DNA of 64,000 bases from Pseudarthrobacter sp. GA104 (GTDB lineage: Bacteria > Actinomycetota > Actinomycetes > Actinomycetales > Micrococcaceae). The notes beneath the pieces are model-generated. The model saw only the letters and a list, made by a program, of their open reading frames with translations, made no database searches and was not told the origin of the DNA. The stretch is from positions 1,364,001 through 1,428,000 of the forward strand of contig NZ_WOWL01000001.1 in NCBI RefSeq assembly GCF_009741265.1, given 5' to 3'. The translations under genes and the position numbers were made by a program. Below are positions 11,026 to 26,469 of this stretch, one piece after another. The stretch's first letter is position 1. Every line of letters begins with the position of its first letter.

Positions 11026-11851
11026 CGCCCGCCACGCCAAGGACCGGCTTTCGCTGTCCCCCGAGCTCCGGGAAGCCATCCGGCGGATCGCCGGGACCGA
11101 GCACCTGCTCGTGGCCATGGATTTCGACGGCACGATGGCGCCCATCGTCGGCCGCGCCGACGACGCCCGGCCGCTGCCGCGCTCGGCGGCCGCCTTCGCC
11201 GGCCTCGCCGTGCTTCCACGGACGACGACGGCACTCATCTCCGGCCGCGCCCTCGCCAGCCTGCGCGCCGTCGCCTCCCCTCCGGTGGACACGCTCCTCA
11301 TCGGCAGCCATGGCGCCGAGGCATGGCTGGGTCCGGGATCCGCCGGGCTCACGCTCGATGAAGGGCAAAAGGCCCTCCTGGACGAGGTGCGCACCGTCCT
11401 GGAGGACATCGTCAGGGAAGCTCCCGGCACCACGCTTGAGGACAAGCCCGCAGGGGTGGTCCTCCATACCCGCCTCGCCGCCGATGATGTCGCCGAAGAC
11501 GCCGTGGCTGCTGCCCGCTCCCTGCTGCAGGACCGGAAGGGGGTGTTCCTCAAGGACGGCAAGCGGGTCCTTGAGACCTCGGTGGTCAACGCGTCCAAAG
11601 GCGAGGGCGTCACCTTCCTGCGGCAGATCACCGGAGCTACCGGTGTCCTGTTCGCCGGCGATGACACCACGGACGAAGACGCCCTGGCGCGCCTGGAGCC
11701 GGGGGACGTAGGCGTCAAGGTGGGCCTTGACTTCACCCAGGCCGAATACCGCGTTGAGGCTCCGGTCCATATTGCCGAACTGCTGGAGGTGCTGCTCCAG
11801 GAGCGGAGCATCGCCGTGGCAGAGGAGGACCCTGCAGCCGCGCAGGGGTAG
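11015..11851 (+). CDS. otsB: Trehalose-6-phosphate phosphatase
   Basis: HAD-superfamily phosphatase of 278 residues that removes phosphate from trehalose-6-phosphate. Motif I is DFDGTMAP with the nucleophilic Asp first, motif II is ALISGR, and motif IV is FAGDDTTDEDAL. Its ATG lies inside the end of otsA (overlap 11 nt). The product trehalose is a stress protectant and also the substrate of the TreS enzyme encoded at 26.5-28.3 kb. Confidence 0.95.
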   Translation: MTHDARHAKDRLSLSPELREAIRRIAGTEHLLVAMDFDGTMAPIVGRADDARPLPRSAAAFAGLAVLPRTTTALISGRALASLRAVASPPVDTLLIGSHGAEAWLGPGSAGLTLDEGQKALLDEVRTVLEDIVREAPGTTLEDKPAGVVLHTRLAADDVAEDAVAAARSLLQDRKGVFLKDGKRVLETSVVNASKGEGVTFLRQITGATGVLFAGDDTTDEDALARLEPGDVGVKVGLDFTQAEYRVEAPVHIAELLEVLLQERSIAVAEEDPAAAQG

Positions 11852-11937
11852 TGCCGCCCGGCCCGGGCATGCGCAAGCTCACATGTGATGACCGTAACAT
11901 TTGCAACCATTGTTGAAACATCTGACATACTCTTGCA

Positions 11938-11953
11938 TGTGATGTGGCGCACA
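11938..11953. promoter_or_regulatory. Possible CRP/GlxR-like operator upstream of the sugar ATPase gene
   Basis: TGTGA-N6-GCACA matches nine of ten conserved positions of the CRP-family consensus TGTGA-N6-TCACA. It lies in the 232-nt gap before the msmK-type gene. A second short palindrome, TCACATGTGA, lies about 50 nt upstream. Carbon-source control of this ATPase would make sense, but this is inference from a short match. Confidence 0.35.
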
Positions 11954-12083
11954 AGAACCGTGCGGCGTCACTCGGCGCTCCTCGGCCTCGGCCCGGGAGC
12001 GTCAGCGGCACAAAACTGAACAAACATGAACCATTCACAACGGATCGTCCGGCACGTACCTGCCGGTGAAGGGATTGATAACT

Positions 12084-13166
<1,083 letters not shown>

Positions 13167-13184
13167 TTCCCAGCAAAAGCCAAA

Positions 13185-13230
13185 CCGACGGCGGCCCGCA
13201 CCTTTACGCAATGGTGCGGGCCGCCGTCGG
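13185..13230 (+). terminator. Terminator after the msmK-type gene
   Basis: A perfect 18-bp stem with a 10-nt loop starts 18 nt past the stop codon and is followed by CCTTTAA. Confidence 0.85.
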
Positions 13231-13289
13231 CCTTTAACTGCGGCCCAGGAGAATTTAGCGGGCCGCCCGATGTACGGAAGAATTGAGCC

Positions 13290-14708
13290 ATGACCGAGGA
13301 ATACAGCGCCCAGTGGCACGACGAACCCACCGACTACGGGCAGATCGGGAAGCTGCCGCGGTTTGTGGCCGCCAGTGCTGACGACGGCAAGGCAGCCTCG
13401 GTCTCCAGCTCGCTGAACATCACGGCGGCGGCCGCGGACCCCGAGCTCCTGGACCTGCCGTGGCACATTGCCCTGGAAGACTGGCCCGCAGAGAACCTGG
13501 CCGCACTGCCGCGCGGCATCTCCCGCCACATCGTGCGCTTCGCCCATCTTGGCGGCTCCGTCATCGCCATCAAGGAGACGTCGGAGCACGTGGCCCGGCA
13601 CGAGTACCACATGCTCCGCAAGCTGGCCCGGCTGGATGTCCCCTGCGTGGAGCCGGTGGCCGTGATTACCGGCCGCACCACCCTGGACGGGCGTCCGCTG
13701 AACCCGGTGCTGGTCACCCGGCACCTGAAGTTCTCCATGCCGTACCGCGCCCTGTTCTCCCAAATGCTCCGCAAGGACACGCTGACGCGCCTTATCGACG
13801 CCCAGGCGCTGCTGCTGGTGCGCCTCCACCTCATCGGCTTCTACTGGGGCGACGTGTCCCTTTCCAATACGCTGTTCAGGCGCGACGCCGGAGCATTTGC
13901 CGCCTACCTGGTGGACGCGGAGACCGGCGAGCTGTACCCGGACCTGTCCACGGGCCAGCGTGAATATGACCTCGAGATCGCACGGGTGAACATTGCGGGC
14001 GAGCTGATGGACCTGCTCGACGGCGGGCTGATCGAGGAAAAAGTGGACCCGGTGGCCACCAGCGAGCTGATCATGGACAGCTACCGCCGCCTGTGGCAGG
14101 AGCTTACCGAAAAGGAGTCCTTCGAACTGGGTGAGCGCTGGCGGGTCAGCGCCCGGATCCGCCGGCTCAACGAACTCGGCTTCGACGTCGAGGAATACGC
14201 CATCAAGACCACCCAGAACGGCACCACCATCCAGCTGCAGCCCAAGGTGGTGGACGCGGGGCACCACCAGCGGCGGTTGCTGAGGCTTACGGGCATCGAC
14301 GCCCAGGAGAACCAGGCCCGCCGCCTCCTCAATGACATGGATTCGTTCCGCGCAGACAACAACCCGGGCATGGACGAGGAATACAGCGCCCACCTCTGGG
14401 TCAGCCAGATCTTCGAGCCGATCGTCAGGTCCATTCCGCGGGACCTTTCCGGCAAGCTCGAACCCGCTGAAGTGGTGCACGAAGTCCTGGAACACCGCTG
14501 GTACATGTCCGAAAAGCAGGAACGGCACATCCCGCTGGCGGAGGCCGTGCAGTCCTACATCGACTCAATCCTGCGGCACCGCCGGGACGAGGCCGCCATC
14601 ATGCTGAACCCGGATACGGAGCTGTTGAAGATCCTCGAAGTGGAGACCGAGGAGTCGCGCTACGGCGAAGACGAGTCAATCGACGAGTACCCCGACTCGG
14701 ACGACTGA
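13290..14708 (+). CDS. DUF4032 domain protein with a kinase-like N-terminal half
   Basis: A 472-residue soluble protein. The N-terminal half looks like the lipopolysaccharide-kinase/protein-kinase-like fold: an IAIKETSEHVARHEYHMLRK segment resembles the lysine/glutamate region, and GFYWGDVSLSNTLFRRD resembles a catalytic loop followed by YLVDAETGE. The C-terminal half matches DUF4032 as found in actinobacteria (ARRLLNDMDSFRADN, YMSEKQERHIPLAEAV). The tail is acidic. Substrate and role are unknown. It stands alone between a terminator and a convergent gene. Confidence 0.82.
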   Translation: MTEEYSAQWHDEPTDYGQIGKLPRFVAASADDGKAASVSSSLNITAAAADPELLDLPWHIALEDWPAENLAALPRGISRHIVRFAHLGGSVIAIKETSEHVARHEYHMLRKLARLDVPCVEPVAVITGRTTLDGRPLNPVLVTRHLKFSMPYRALFSQMLRKDTLTRLIDAQALLLVRLHLIGFYWGDVSLSNTLFRRDAGAFAAYLVDAETGELYPDLSTGQREYDLEIARVNIAGELMDLLDGGLIEEKVDPVATSELIMDSYRRLWQELTEKESFELGERWRVSARIRRLNELGFDVEEYAIKTTQNGTTIQLQPKVVDAGHHQRRLLRLTGIDAQENQARRLLNDMDSFRADNNPGMDEEYSAHLWVSQIFEPIVRSIPRDLSGKLEPAEVVHEVLEHRWYMSEKQERHIPLAEAVQSYIDSILRHRRDEAAIMLNPDTELLKILEVETEESRYGEDESIDEYPDSDD

Positions 14709-14723
14709 ACCGCACGCCAAACG

Positions 14724-16094
14724 CTAGATAGCCTTCCCGGGGTTGAGGATGCCCGCAGGATCAAACAGTTCCTTGATCCTGCGCTGGAGTTCCCGGACCG
14801 GCTCCGCCTGCTCCTGGCCCAGCCAGCGCAATTTGTACTGGCCAACTCCGTGCTCGCCCGTAATCGTCCCGCCCATTTCGAGCGCGGCTGTGATGGACTC
14901 GTCCAGGACCCGTTGCAGCCGTTCCATGGCGCCGGCGTCCACACTGTTGCCCGTGCGGTCGATCCAGAAGGTGGGGTGCAGGTTTCCGTCGCCGGCATGG
15001 GCCACCACCTTGAGGTGTACGGCGTGGTCCACGGCCATCGCTTCCAGGGCGGCAACGTAATCCACCAGCCGGGAACGGGGCACGGCGACGTCCTCGCCCA
15101 CGCGGTATTCGTCGTCGACCTCCACTCCCCTGCTGTGCCGGCGAAGCTCCACCAACCGCTCCGCCTCGGCGCTGGCCTCGGTGGTGACAGCTGCGCCCCC
15201 GGCCCGGAGGACGTCCCGCACTACCTGGGCCTCCGCGGCTGCACCGAACCCGTCTGTCTGGATCAGGAGCAGTGACCGGCCCCGGGCGGTGAGGTCAGAG
15301 CCGTGGATGTCATCGAGTTGGGCCAGCGTACCGCCATCCAGCAATTCCATGATGGCGGGCTGCACCCGTGCTTTGCCGACGGCCAGGACACCCGCGGCAG
15401 CCTGCCGGAAGTCCGGGTAGAACGCCGCGACCGTGTGAACCTCCTGCGGCAGGTACTTCAAGCGGACCGTGACCCCGACGACGATGCCGAGCGTGCCCTC
15501 GGACCCCACGAACAGGCTGGTGAGGTCGTACCCGGCCACGCCCTTGAACGTCTGGTGGCCGGTATGGATGAGCGACCCATCAGCCAGCACCACGTCGAGC
15601 GCGAGGACCGAGTCCCTGGTGACCCCGTATTTCGCACACCGCAGCCCGCCGGCGTTCGTGGCAACGTTCCCGCCGATGGTGGAGCTGCGGAAGCTGGCTG
15701 GATCCGGCGCGTACATCAGCCCATGCATGGCGGCAGCCTCATTGAGGGCTGCGTTCACCACGCCGGGCTCCACCGCTGCCGTTTCGTCATCCGGACTGAG
15801 GGCGAGGATGCGGTCCATGCGCTCCAAGGAAAGAATGATGCAGTTCTCCGTGGCATGGGCCCCGCCGGAGACTCCCGTCCCCGCGCCGCGGGCCACGAGG
15901 GCAACACTGCTGCCAGCGCAGGCGCGGACGACGGCCTGGACGTCTGCCACGGATTCCGGGAAGACCACGGCCAACGGCAGCTGAAAGTCGATGATGGGGG
16001 CCTGGTCCACGGCGTACCTGCGGAGCGCGGCCTCGCCCGCCTCTATCTGCCCGGGCGCAAGGATGGCTTCCAGCTCATCTACTATGCTTCCCAC
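14724..16094 (-). CDS. FAD-linked oxidase, GlcD / D-lactate dehydrogenase type
   Basis: Flavoprotein of 456 residues in the FAD_binding_4 plus FAD-oxidase C-terminal family, which oxidises 2-hydroxy acids such as glycolate or D-lactate. The FAD-binding segment contains VARGAGTGVSGGAH and STIGGNVATNAGG. The C-terminal domain has HAGDGNLHPTFWID and GEHGVGQYKLRWLG, which carry the catalytic and metal-binding histidines. No GlcE/GlcF partner is adjacent, so it is more likely a single-subunit enzyme. The precise substrate cannot be read. Confidence 0.88.
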   Translation of the reverse strand: MGSIVDELEAILAPGQIEAGEAALRRYAVDQAPIIDFQLPLAVVFPESVADVQAVVRACAGSSVALVARGAGTGVSGGAHATENCIILSLERMDRILALSPDDETAAVEPGVVNAALNEAAAMHGLMYAPDPASFRSSTIGGNVATNAGGLRCAKYGVTRDSVLALDVVLADGSLIHTGHQTFKGVAGYDLTSLFVGSEGTLGIVVGVTVRLKYLPQEVHTVAAFYPDFRQAAAGVLAVGKARVQPAIMELLDGGTLAQLDDIHGSDLTARGRSLLLIQTDGFGAAAEAQVVRDVLRAGGAAVTTEASAEAERLVELRRHSRGVEVDDEYRVGEDVAVPRSRLVDYVAALEAMAVDHAVHLKVVAHAGDGNLHPTFWIDRTGNSVDAGAMERLQRVLDESITAALEMGGTITGEHGVGQYKLRWLGQEQAEPVRELQRRIKELFDPAGILNPGKAI

Positions 16095-16160
16095 GAAGCC
16101 TCCGTCCCTCGTAGCGCGTGTTCCCCCCAGTCTAGGCCGGGCTGAGACGGGGGCCTGGCC

Positions 16161-16667
16161 CTATGCGCCCGGGGTGCCTGCAGCGCCCATGAAACGAGCG
16201 TACCGCGCAAGGATCCCCGGCCAGTCGCTGGCATACTTCGCCCTGGTGGCGGCAGGATCTTCGGCACCTTCCCACCCCTCATGGAAGACCCGGACCTCGG
16301 TGCCGTCCGCAACGGCACGGAAGGCGACGAGGAGTTCAGTGGACCACAGCGCGGTGGTGCCGGGATGCCACGTGGCATGGAATGACAATGGCGGCTGCCA
16401 GTCATCAAGGGTTCCCCAAATGGTGGTCCGGCCGTCGTCGGCTGTCTCCAGGATGAGGTTCTCCTCGAATTCCACGTAGGAGCCTGCACCGTAGACGCCG
16501 TGCGATTCCAGGGGCCACCACAGGTGCGTGTGGTCCGTAAAGCCCGCGAAGGCATGGCCAACGCTTCCCGGAACTATCACCGTGTTCACCACGGGGCCCA
16601 GTGCCTCGGGGGCCGATTCGTCGTCGTTCCCGGTGGGTTCCTGCGCGTGGCTGAAGAGGCTGTCCAT
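16161..16667 (-). CDS. SRPBCC (START-like) domain protein
   Basis: A 168-residue protein with the AHSA1/SRPBCC-type pattern: NTVIVPGSVGHAFAGFTDH at the N-terminus, YVEFEENLILETADDGRTTI in the sheet, and EVRVFHEGWEG followed by a C-terminal helix with YASDWPGILARYARF. These proteins form a hydrophobic ligand cavity; the ligand here is unknown. The ATG at 16667 is taken as the start because TAAAGT lies 8 nt before it and no Shine-Dalgarno is visible. Confidence 0.78.
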   Translation of the reverse strand: MDSLFSHAQEPTGNDDESAPEALGPVVNTVIVPGSVGHAFAGFTDHTHLWWPLESHGVYGAGSYVEFEENLILETADDGRTTIWGTLDDWQPPLSFHATWHPGTTALWSTELLVAFRAVADGTEVRVFHEGWEGAEDPAATRAKYASDWPGILARYARFMGAAGTPGA

Positions 16668-16675
16668 GGTGCCCA

Positions 16676-16681
16676 ACTTTA
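16676..16681 (-). promoter_or_regulatory. -10 box of a probable leaderless start (SRPBCC gene)
   Basis: TAAAGT on the minus strand ends 8 nt before the ATG at 16667, so transcription would begin at or next to the start codon. Confidence 0.4.
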
Positions 16682-16763
16682 CCGTCTGCGTGGCCTCCCA
16701 CGCCGCGGCCCTTGGCTGCGGGTAGCCGGCGCGCTGGTGGTTGTAACCCGGGGGTTAAATGCA

Positions 16764-16795
16764 GCAGGGCCCTGACGTTGTTGTCAGGGCCCTGC
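16764..16795 (-). terminator. rRNA operon terminator
   Basis: A perfect 13-bp inverted repeat (GCAGGGCCCTGAC and its complement, 6-nt loop) lies about 10 nt beyond the 5S 3' end. Minus-strand bases TGCATTT follow. Confidence 0.85.
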
Positions 16796-16805
16796 TTGAA
16801 TGTAT

Positions 16806-16922
16806 GTCCGGCGGTGACCTACTCTCCCACACCCTCCCGGGTGCAGTACCATCGGCGCTGTGGGTCTTAGCTTCCGGGTTCGGAATGGGACCGGGCGTTT
16901 CCCCCACGCTATGACCGCCGTA
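16806..16922 (-). rRNA. rrf: 5S ribosomal RNA
   Basis: About 117 nt. It begins TTACGGCGGTCATAGCG and ends CACCGCCGGAC on the minus strand, with the conserved CCATTCCGAACCCGGAAG core and complementary ends. It is the last gene of the operon. Confidence 0.97.
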
Positions 16923-17048
16923 ACCTTGTTACCCGTCCGCCCGGGGTGTCCCGGGGGGTGGGAAGTGTTGTGGTTACAACATGCTGTCCTGCCCGTGTGA
17001 GGGCAGGGTGGTGTTGTTATTCAGTTGGTGTTCCCTGCAACAAATGGT

Positions 17049-17082
17049 TTGTTGTTCGGGAACCACATAGTGGACGCAAGCA
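17049..17082 (-). other. Downstream arm of the 23S rRNA processing stem
   Basis: On the transcript this reads GCUUGCGUCCACUAUGUGG and onward. It is complementary to the segment upstream of 23S at 20391-20423, with 13 uninterrupted Watson-Crick pairs and flanking pairs. This is the expected RNase III-type stem bracketing 23S. It sits in the 233-nt 23S-5S spacer, which holds no other recognisable feature. Confidence 0.8.
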
Positions 17083-17153
17083 GTCTTGTTATCTTTTTAC
17101 CAACCCTGGTGTGGAACCGCTTTTGAACCGGTTTCACGGGTGTGGTGTGTGGT

Positions 17154-20275
<3,122 letters not shown>

Positions 20276-20390
20276 ACAAAAGATCAAAAACGCTAATTTT
20301 CGAGAGAACCACGAAAACCACTGCACCATCCCGAAAGACAGCACAACAGATCCAGGTTCATATTCTTGGAAATTGCTTCTTATAAAAGAT

Positions 20391-20423
20391 GCTCGCGTCC
20401 ACTATGTAGTTCTCAAACAACAA
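20391..20423 (-). other. Upstream arm of the 23S processing stem, overlapping a boxA-like motif
   Basis: The transcript reads UUGUUUGAGAACU then ACAUAGUGGACGC. The second part pairs perfectly with GCGUCCACUAUGU in the 23S-5S spacer. The first part is the actinobacterial boxA-like antitermination element, also present in the 16S leader. Confidence 0.78.
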
Positions 20424-20545
20424 CCCCAAACCACACACCCCACACACACAACATGCATGATCGGTGCAGCCAGGAAACCAGAAACAAACAAACCCGCAAC
20501 CCCGCCCCGCAAAACGGGACGGAACCACGGCCCTGTTGCCTCAGG

Positions 20546-20563
20546 ACCCAACAGTGTGCCAAA
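20546..20563 (-). other. Downstream arm of the 16S rRNA processing stem
   Basis: The transcript segment UUUGGCACACUGUUGGGU can pair with the leader segment at 22441-22458. Of 18 positions 15 are Watson-Crick, and the others are wobble pairs, including two A-to-G differences that stay paired as G-U. Confidence 0.75.
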
Positions 20564-20765
20564 CACGAAACCACCCGCACCCACCAGCACCCTTCCAGGA
20601 ACCCCCGCAAAGAGGAACCGTACTAAGCACCGGAAAGAACCGGCAGCCGCTATTCGTTGATATTCCACCCTTGAGCACCCGCCGCAGAACTTGCGTCTGC
20701 GCAACGGGCTGTACTCCTGACAAACCCCCGCACCGCATACACGGCACGAACAATCTGTAGGTGCT

Positions 20766-22296
<1,531 letters not shown>

Positions 22297-22440
22297 TAAA
22301 ACAGACACAACCCCCAGCCCCGGGAAAACGGGACAAAAAGGCTGCACAAAATTTGAAACCAGCTGTAAAAACCAGACCACCCACAGGGGCGGATGACCCG
22401 GTCAATTCAACCAATCACTAAAACAATTGGTATCAACAAA

Positions 22441-22470
22441 CTTGGCACACTATTGAGTTCTCAAACAACA
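22441..22470 (-). promoter_or_regulatory. Leader boxA-like antitermination element and 16S stem arm
   Basis: The minus strand reads TGTTGTTTGAGAACT then CAATAGTGTGCCAAG. The first part matches the boxA-like element conserved in actinobacterial rRNA leaders. The second part pairs with the spacer at 20546-20563. The 470-nt leader between 22297 and 22767 holds no gene. Confidence 0.75.
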
Positions 22471-22531
22471 GACACACCCGGCACCACCACCAGCAAAAAA
22501 CCACCGTGGATCGCTCCGGAGCAACTTTTCA

Positions 22532-22560
22532 AACTTACCCGCTGGCTTCTCACTTGTCAA
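22532..22560 (-). promoter_or_regulatory. rRNA operon proximal promoter
   Basis: TTGACA and TAAGTT are separated by exactly 17 nt on the minus strand, a near-consensus sigma-A (housekeeping) promoter. It lies about 235 nt before 16S and upstream of the boxA-like element. Confidence 0.85.
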
Positions 22561-22640
22561 ACCGGCGTCCGCGACTCTCTTCAGCCAAAAGCTTGAGTGT
22601 CGGTTTTTCCGTCTGACTCCGTGGAGCAGCGCGGAAATAA

Positions 22641-22670
22641 ACTCTACCACCACTTTTTCCAGATCGCCAA
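22641..22670 (-). promoter_or_regulatory. rRNA operon distal promoter (probable)
   Basis: TTGGCG and TAGAGT are separated by 18 nt, about 110 nt upstream of the proximal promoter. Tandem promoters are common for rRNA operons. The match is weaker than that of the proximal one. Confidence 0.55.
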
Positions 22671-22713
22671 CCGGGCCGCGGGGGCCTTCCTGGCCCCGCG
22701 CTGGAGACAGGAA

Positions 22714-22744
22714 AAGGCCCGGAATCACACGGATTCCGGGCCTT
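22714..22744 (-). terminator. Terminator of the glgE-treS-glgB operon
   Basis: A perfect 13-bp stem with a 5-nt loop runs AAGGCCCGGAATC to its complement, and the minus strand continues with TTCC. It separates the glgB transcript from the rRNA promoters in the same direction. A second GC-rich inverted repeat (about 22677-22700) follows. Confidence 0.85.
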
Positions 22745-22767
22745 CCCCGCTCATCGGGGACCGGCTG

Positions 22768-25700
22768 CTAGCCGGCCGCCGGAGCTCCCGGCTTGAAGTA
22801 GGCGGCCCCCAGCGGCGGGAGGGTGACGCTCAGCGTTGCCGGCTGGCCGTCCTGTCCCTGGTCCGTTGCCTTCAGCGCACCGGAATTGAGGACACCGGAT
22901 CCGCCGTAAGTGGTGGCGTCCGTGTTCAGCACTTCGGTCCATGCACCGGCCTCCGGCACCCCCAGGGTGTAGCCGACGTGCGGCGATCCGGAGAAGTTGA
23001 TGGCGCAAACCAGCGGGTTGTTCTCCTTGTCCCAACGGATGAAGGACAGGACGTTCCGGTCCGCGTCTCCCCCGTTGATCCACTGGAAGCCCCCGGGCTC
23101 GTTGTCCCTGGTGTACAGCGCCGGCGTGGAACTGTAGAGCTCGTTGAGGTCCTTGGTGAGCAGTTGCACGCCGTTGTGTGCGGGGATGTCGGCAAGCCAC
23201 CAGTCGAGCCCATGCTGTTCGGACCATTCCGCTTCCTGGCCAAACTCGGTGCCCATGAAGATCAGCTGCTTGCCGGGGTGCGCCCACTGGTAGGCGAGGA
23301 AAGCGCGCAGGTTTGCGAGCTGCTGCCAGCGGTCGCCAGGCATTTTGCGGAGCATGGAGCCCTTGCCGTGGACTACCTCATCATGGCTGATGGGAAGCAG
23401 GAAGTTTTCCGTAAAGGCGTAGACCATGGAAAACGTGACGGTGCCGTGGTGCCACTTGCGGTTGATCGGCTCCTCGGAAATGTACTTGAGCGAATCGTGC
23501 ATCCATCCCATGTTCCACTTCAGGCCGAAGCCGAGGCCGCCATGGCTGGTGGGAGCGGTGACGCCCGGAAACGCGGTGGACTCTTCGGCGATCATCACAG
23601 CGCCCGGGTGCGTCTTGTACACCGTGGCGTTGACTTCCTGGAGGAAGGAAATCGCTTCCAGGTTTTCCCTGCCGCCGAACCTGTTGGGCTGCCACTGCCC
23701 GTCCTGCCGCGAGTAGTCGAGGTAGAGCATGGAAGCCACGGCGTCCACGCGCAGGCCGTCAATGTGGAATTCGTCCAGCCAGTACAAGGCGTTGGCCACC
23801 AGGAAGTTCCGGACTTCGGTTCGGCCGAAGTCGAAGATCAGGGTGCCCCAGTCAGGGTGCTCGCCCAGGTTCGGGTCTGCGTGCTCGTACAGGGGCTCGC
23901 CGTCGAACTGCGCAAGCGCCCAGGCGTCCTTGGGGAAGTGGGCCGGGACCCAGTCCAGCAGCACGCCGATCCCCGCCTGGTGGAGGGTGTCCACCAGGTA
24001 GCGGAACTCATCCGGATGGCCGAAACGGGAGGTGGGGGCGAAGTAGGAGGTGACCTGGTAGCCCCAGGACCCGCCGAAGGGGTGCTCTGCCACGGGCATG
24101 AACTCCACATGCGTGAATCCGAGCCACTTGACGTAGTCAACCAGTTCCTTGGCGAGCTCCCGGTAGCTGAGGCCCAGGCGCCAGGAACCGAGGTGCACCT
24201 CGTAGACGCTCATCGCCGAGTTGTGGGGATCCCGCTGGGCGCGCGCCTCCATCCATTCGTCGTCCTTGAAGGCGTACGAAGGCTCAACCACCCGGGAAGC
24301 GGTCAGCGGGGGCACTTCGGTACCGAAAGCCAGGGGGTCTGCCTTCTCCACCCAGTGGCCGGCCTTGGTCCTGATTTCGAATTTGTAGCACGCCCCTGCC
24401 AAAACGCCCGGCACAAAGAGTTCCCATACCCCCGAGGAGCCCAGCGAACGGAGGGAGTTCTCGCGGCCGTCCCAGGCGTTGAAGTCACCCTTGACGCGGA
24501 CCGCCTGCGCGTTGGGTGCCCAGACGGCAAACGAAACACCGTCTACGTCCCCCATGGCGGACTTGTAGTGCTGGACGTGGGCGCCGAGCACCTCCCAGAG
24601 CTTTTCGTGCCGGCCCTCACCGATAAGGTGCAGGTCCACTTCGCCCACGGTGGGCAGGTAGCGGTAGGGCTCGTCCATGGTGACCGGTTCGGCACCCGGG
24701 TAGGTGACCGACAGCCTGTAGTCGGGGACGTGCCCGTGCTGCAGCGGTTCAAGGACTGCCACCCAAACGCCATGGGCTTCATGTTCCATCGGCACTTCGC
24801 CCGTCGGCGTAATCACGGTCACTGCTTCCGCGAGGTGCTTCACCGTACGGATAGTCACGTGGCCGTAATCGTCAAGGTGCGCGCCCAGGACAGAGTGGGG
24901 TGCATGGTGTTCACCGTTCGCAATCTTGCCCAGGGTGCCCTCGTCCACATGGAGCGGCGCTCCCGGCCGGTCAGTTCGTGCTGAGCCTGTCATTTCGTTA
25001 CCTTCCGATGCTGCGCCGGCGTGATCGCCGGCGCCGTTACCGCCCAGGAGCCGCCGGGAGGCGTTCACGGGGATCGCCAACCAGTCGGGCCTGTTACGCA
25101 ATTCATAAACTACTTCGTACAGTGCCTTGTCCAGCCACAATGCCACAAAGAGGGGCGACTCCCTGTCCACGGTCCCGGGCGTCACCGCCGCGTACCCTGC
25201 CAGGAAGGCCTCCGCGCAGTCGTCAACCCAGTTGGTCGGGACCTGCGCCCCTTCCTGTTCGCGCTGGGCTGCTCCGGCCGCGTAATCGAAAGACCGCAGC
25301 ATTCCGACGACGTCCCTCAGGGGAACGTCCGGGACGTTGCGTTCTGCGACGGGCCGCAGCGGTTCGCCTTCAAAATCGAGGATGGCCCACCGCGCAGGGC
25401 TTCCCGCGTGCCCCGGGACCTGAAGGATCTGGCCCAGGTGGAGGTCCCCGTGGATGCGCTGCAGCGGGCCGGCCGGTGCGTGGTCCAACTGGTCGAGCAG
25501 TGCGGTCAGGGCGTCGTCGTAAGGGCCGACGGCGCTTCCGGCTTCCGCCCATGCCTGGCGGACGCGCTGGGCTACTGCGGGAGCGATGACCTGGCCCGGC
25601 TGGCGCTCCGCTGACTGGCCCAGCGCTTCGGCCAGCCGCTGGTGGACGGTGGCGGTGGCCGCACCGAGCGCGCGGGCTTCTGCCGTGAAGTCAGTGCCGG

Positions 25701-26466
25701 ACCGGGCGGCGTCAACGGCCAGCAGCCATGCGTCCCGGCCGCCCGCCAGGAACTCGTGCGCCACAGCCAGTTCGCCCTGGACATACCGCGGGCCCGCGCC
25801 GTTGGCTGCCGCTCCGTTTGCCGCCTGGGCCAGCCATTCGCCGCGCACCCAGCCAAGGGTGGCGGGAACTTCCAACGTGCCGGCAGCCGTCAGGGCAGCA
25901 CCCACTTCAACTTCCGGATTGGTGCCGTCGGACAGCACCCGGAACACCTTCAGGATGGCGGCAGACTCGCCGTCGTCCACAATGACTGAACTGTTGGATT
26001 GCTCACCTGACAGCACCTTCACAACGCCGCGGCTGGTGGGCAGCCGCCGCTCCCCCTCGACCCGGAAGCCGGCCGCGGCTCCGTTCGGCGCCTTTTCCCT
26101 GTTCCGGATGAGCTCCAGCAAGCTGCCCACGAAGTCGGGATCGTGGACGGCGTCATAGACCCAGGTCCGGGATGGATCCATGCCGGCGGCCTGCCCCACA
26201 AGGGCACGTTCCATTCCGGCAGCCGGCGCCTGCCGGAAACTCAAGGGAACCTGGACAACGGCCGTCCGCCTGCCGCCGTCGGGCGTCTTCGTGGTGACGC
26301 TCAGGAGGAAGACGGCCAGCCCGGCGTGGCCCGAGGGATCCTCAAGCCCCAGGCTGCCGGCCTGGGACATCTCGAAGTCGGGTGTCTTGACCGGGAACCA
26401 GCGCTGCCGTGGCAGCCATTCCTGGAGGAGGGCAGTGAGGGCGGGGGTGAGGATTGGCTGGTTCAT
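22768..26466 (-). CDS. glgB: Fused maltokinase and 1,4-alpha-glucan branching enzyme
   Basis: A 1232-residue two-enzyme fusion. Residues 1 to about 480 match maltokinase (Mak/Pep2): [10 protein letters not shown] at the start, [15 protein letters not shown] as the catalytic loop and [15 protein letters not shown] as the metal loop; it phosphorylates maltose. From about residue 490 the GH13 branching enzyme begins: [20 protein letters not shown] with the nucleophile Asp, [13 protein letters not shown] with the acid Glu, and [14 protein letters not shown]. The start is 3 nt after the treS stop. In mycobacteria these are separate genes of one pathway; fused forms are known in Arthrobacter-like genomes. 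The product supplies maltose-1-phosphate for GlgE and branches its polymer. Confidence 0.94.
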   Translation of the reverse strand: MNQPILTPALTALLQEWLPRQRWFPVKTPDFEMSQAGSLGLEDPSGHAGLAVFLLSVTTKTPDGGRRTAVVQVPLSFRQAPAAGMERALVGQAAGMDPSRTWVYDAVHDPDFVGSLLELIRNREKAPNGAAAGFRVEGERRLPTSRGVVKVLSGEQSNSSVIVDDGESAAILKVFRVLSDGTNPEVEVGAALTAAGTLEVPATLGWVRGEWLAQAANGAAANGAGPRYVQGELAVAHEFLAGGRDAWLLAVDAARSGTDFTAEARALGAATATVHQRLAEALGQSAERQPGQVIAPAVAQRVRQAWAEAGSAVGPYDDALTALLDQLDHAPAGPLQRIHGDLHLGQILQVPGHAGSPARWAILDFEGEPLRPVAERNVPDVPLRDVVGMLRSFDYAAGAAQREQEGAQVPTNWVDDCAEAFLAGYAAVTPGTVDRESPLFVALWLDKALYEVVYELRNRPDWLAIPVNASRRLLGGNGAGDHAGAASEGNEMTGSARTDRPGAPLHVDEGTLGKIANGEHHAPHSVLGAHLDDYGHVTIRTVKHLAEAVTVITPTGEVPMEHEAHGVWVAVLEPLQHGHVPDYRLSVTYPGAEPVTMDEPYRYLPTVGEVDLHLIGEGRHEKLWEVLGAHVQHYKSAMGDVDGVSFAVWAPNAQAVRVKGDFNAWDGRENSLRSLGSSGVWELFVPGVLAGACYKFEIRTKAGHWVEKADPLAFGTEVPPLTASRVVEPSYAFKDDEWMEARAQRDPHNSAMSVYEVHLGSWRLGLSYRELAKELVDYVKWLGFTHVEFMPVAEHPFGGSWGYQVTSYFAPTSRFGHPDEFRYLVDTLHQAGIGVLLDWVPAHFPKDAWALAQFDGEPLYEHADPNLGEHPDWGTLIFDFGRTEVRNFLVANALYWLDEFHIDGLRVDAVASMLYLDYSRQDGQWQPNRFGGRENLEAISFLQEVNATVYKTHPGAVMIAEESTAFPGVTAPTSHGGLGFGLKWNMGWMHDSLKYISEEPINRKWHHGTVTFSMVYAFTENFLLPISHDEVVHGKGSMLRKMPGDRWQQLANLRAFLAYQWAHPGKQLIFMGTEFGQEAEWSEQHGLDWWLADIPAHNGVQLLTKDLNELYSSTPALYTRDNEPGGFQWINGGDADRNVLSFIRWDKENNPLVCAINFSGSPHVGYTLGVPEAGAWTEVLNTDATTYGGSGVLNSGALKATDQGQDGQPATLSVTLPPLGAAYFKPGAPAAG

Positions 26467-26469
26467 ATC

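Noticed and set aside
20366..20704. Short frames in the 16S-23S spacer on both strands
   Set aside because: They lie in the rRNA transcript, have low-complexity composition and no ribosome sites.
22597..24984. Plus-strand open frame of about 795 codons opposite glgB
   Set aside because: Antisense to the GH13 domain with all catalytic motifs on the other strand; it also covers the rRNA promoter region.
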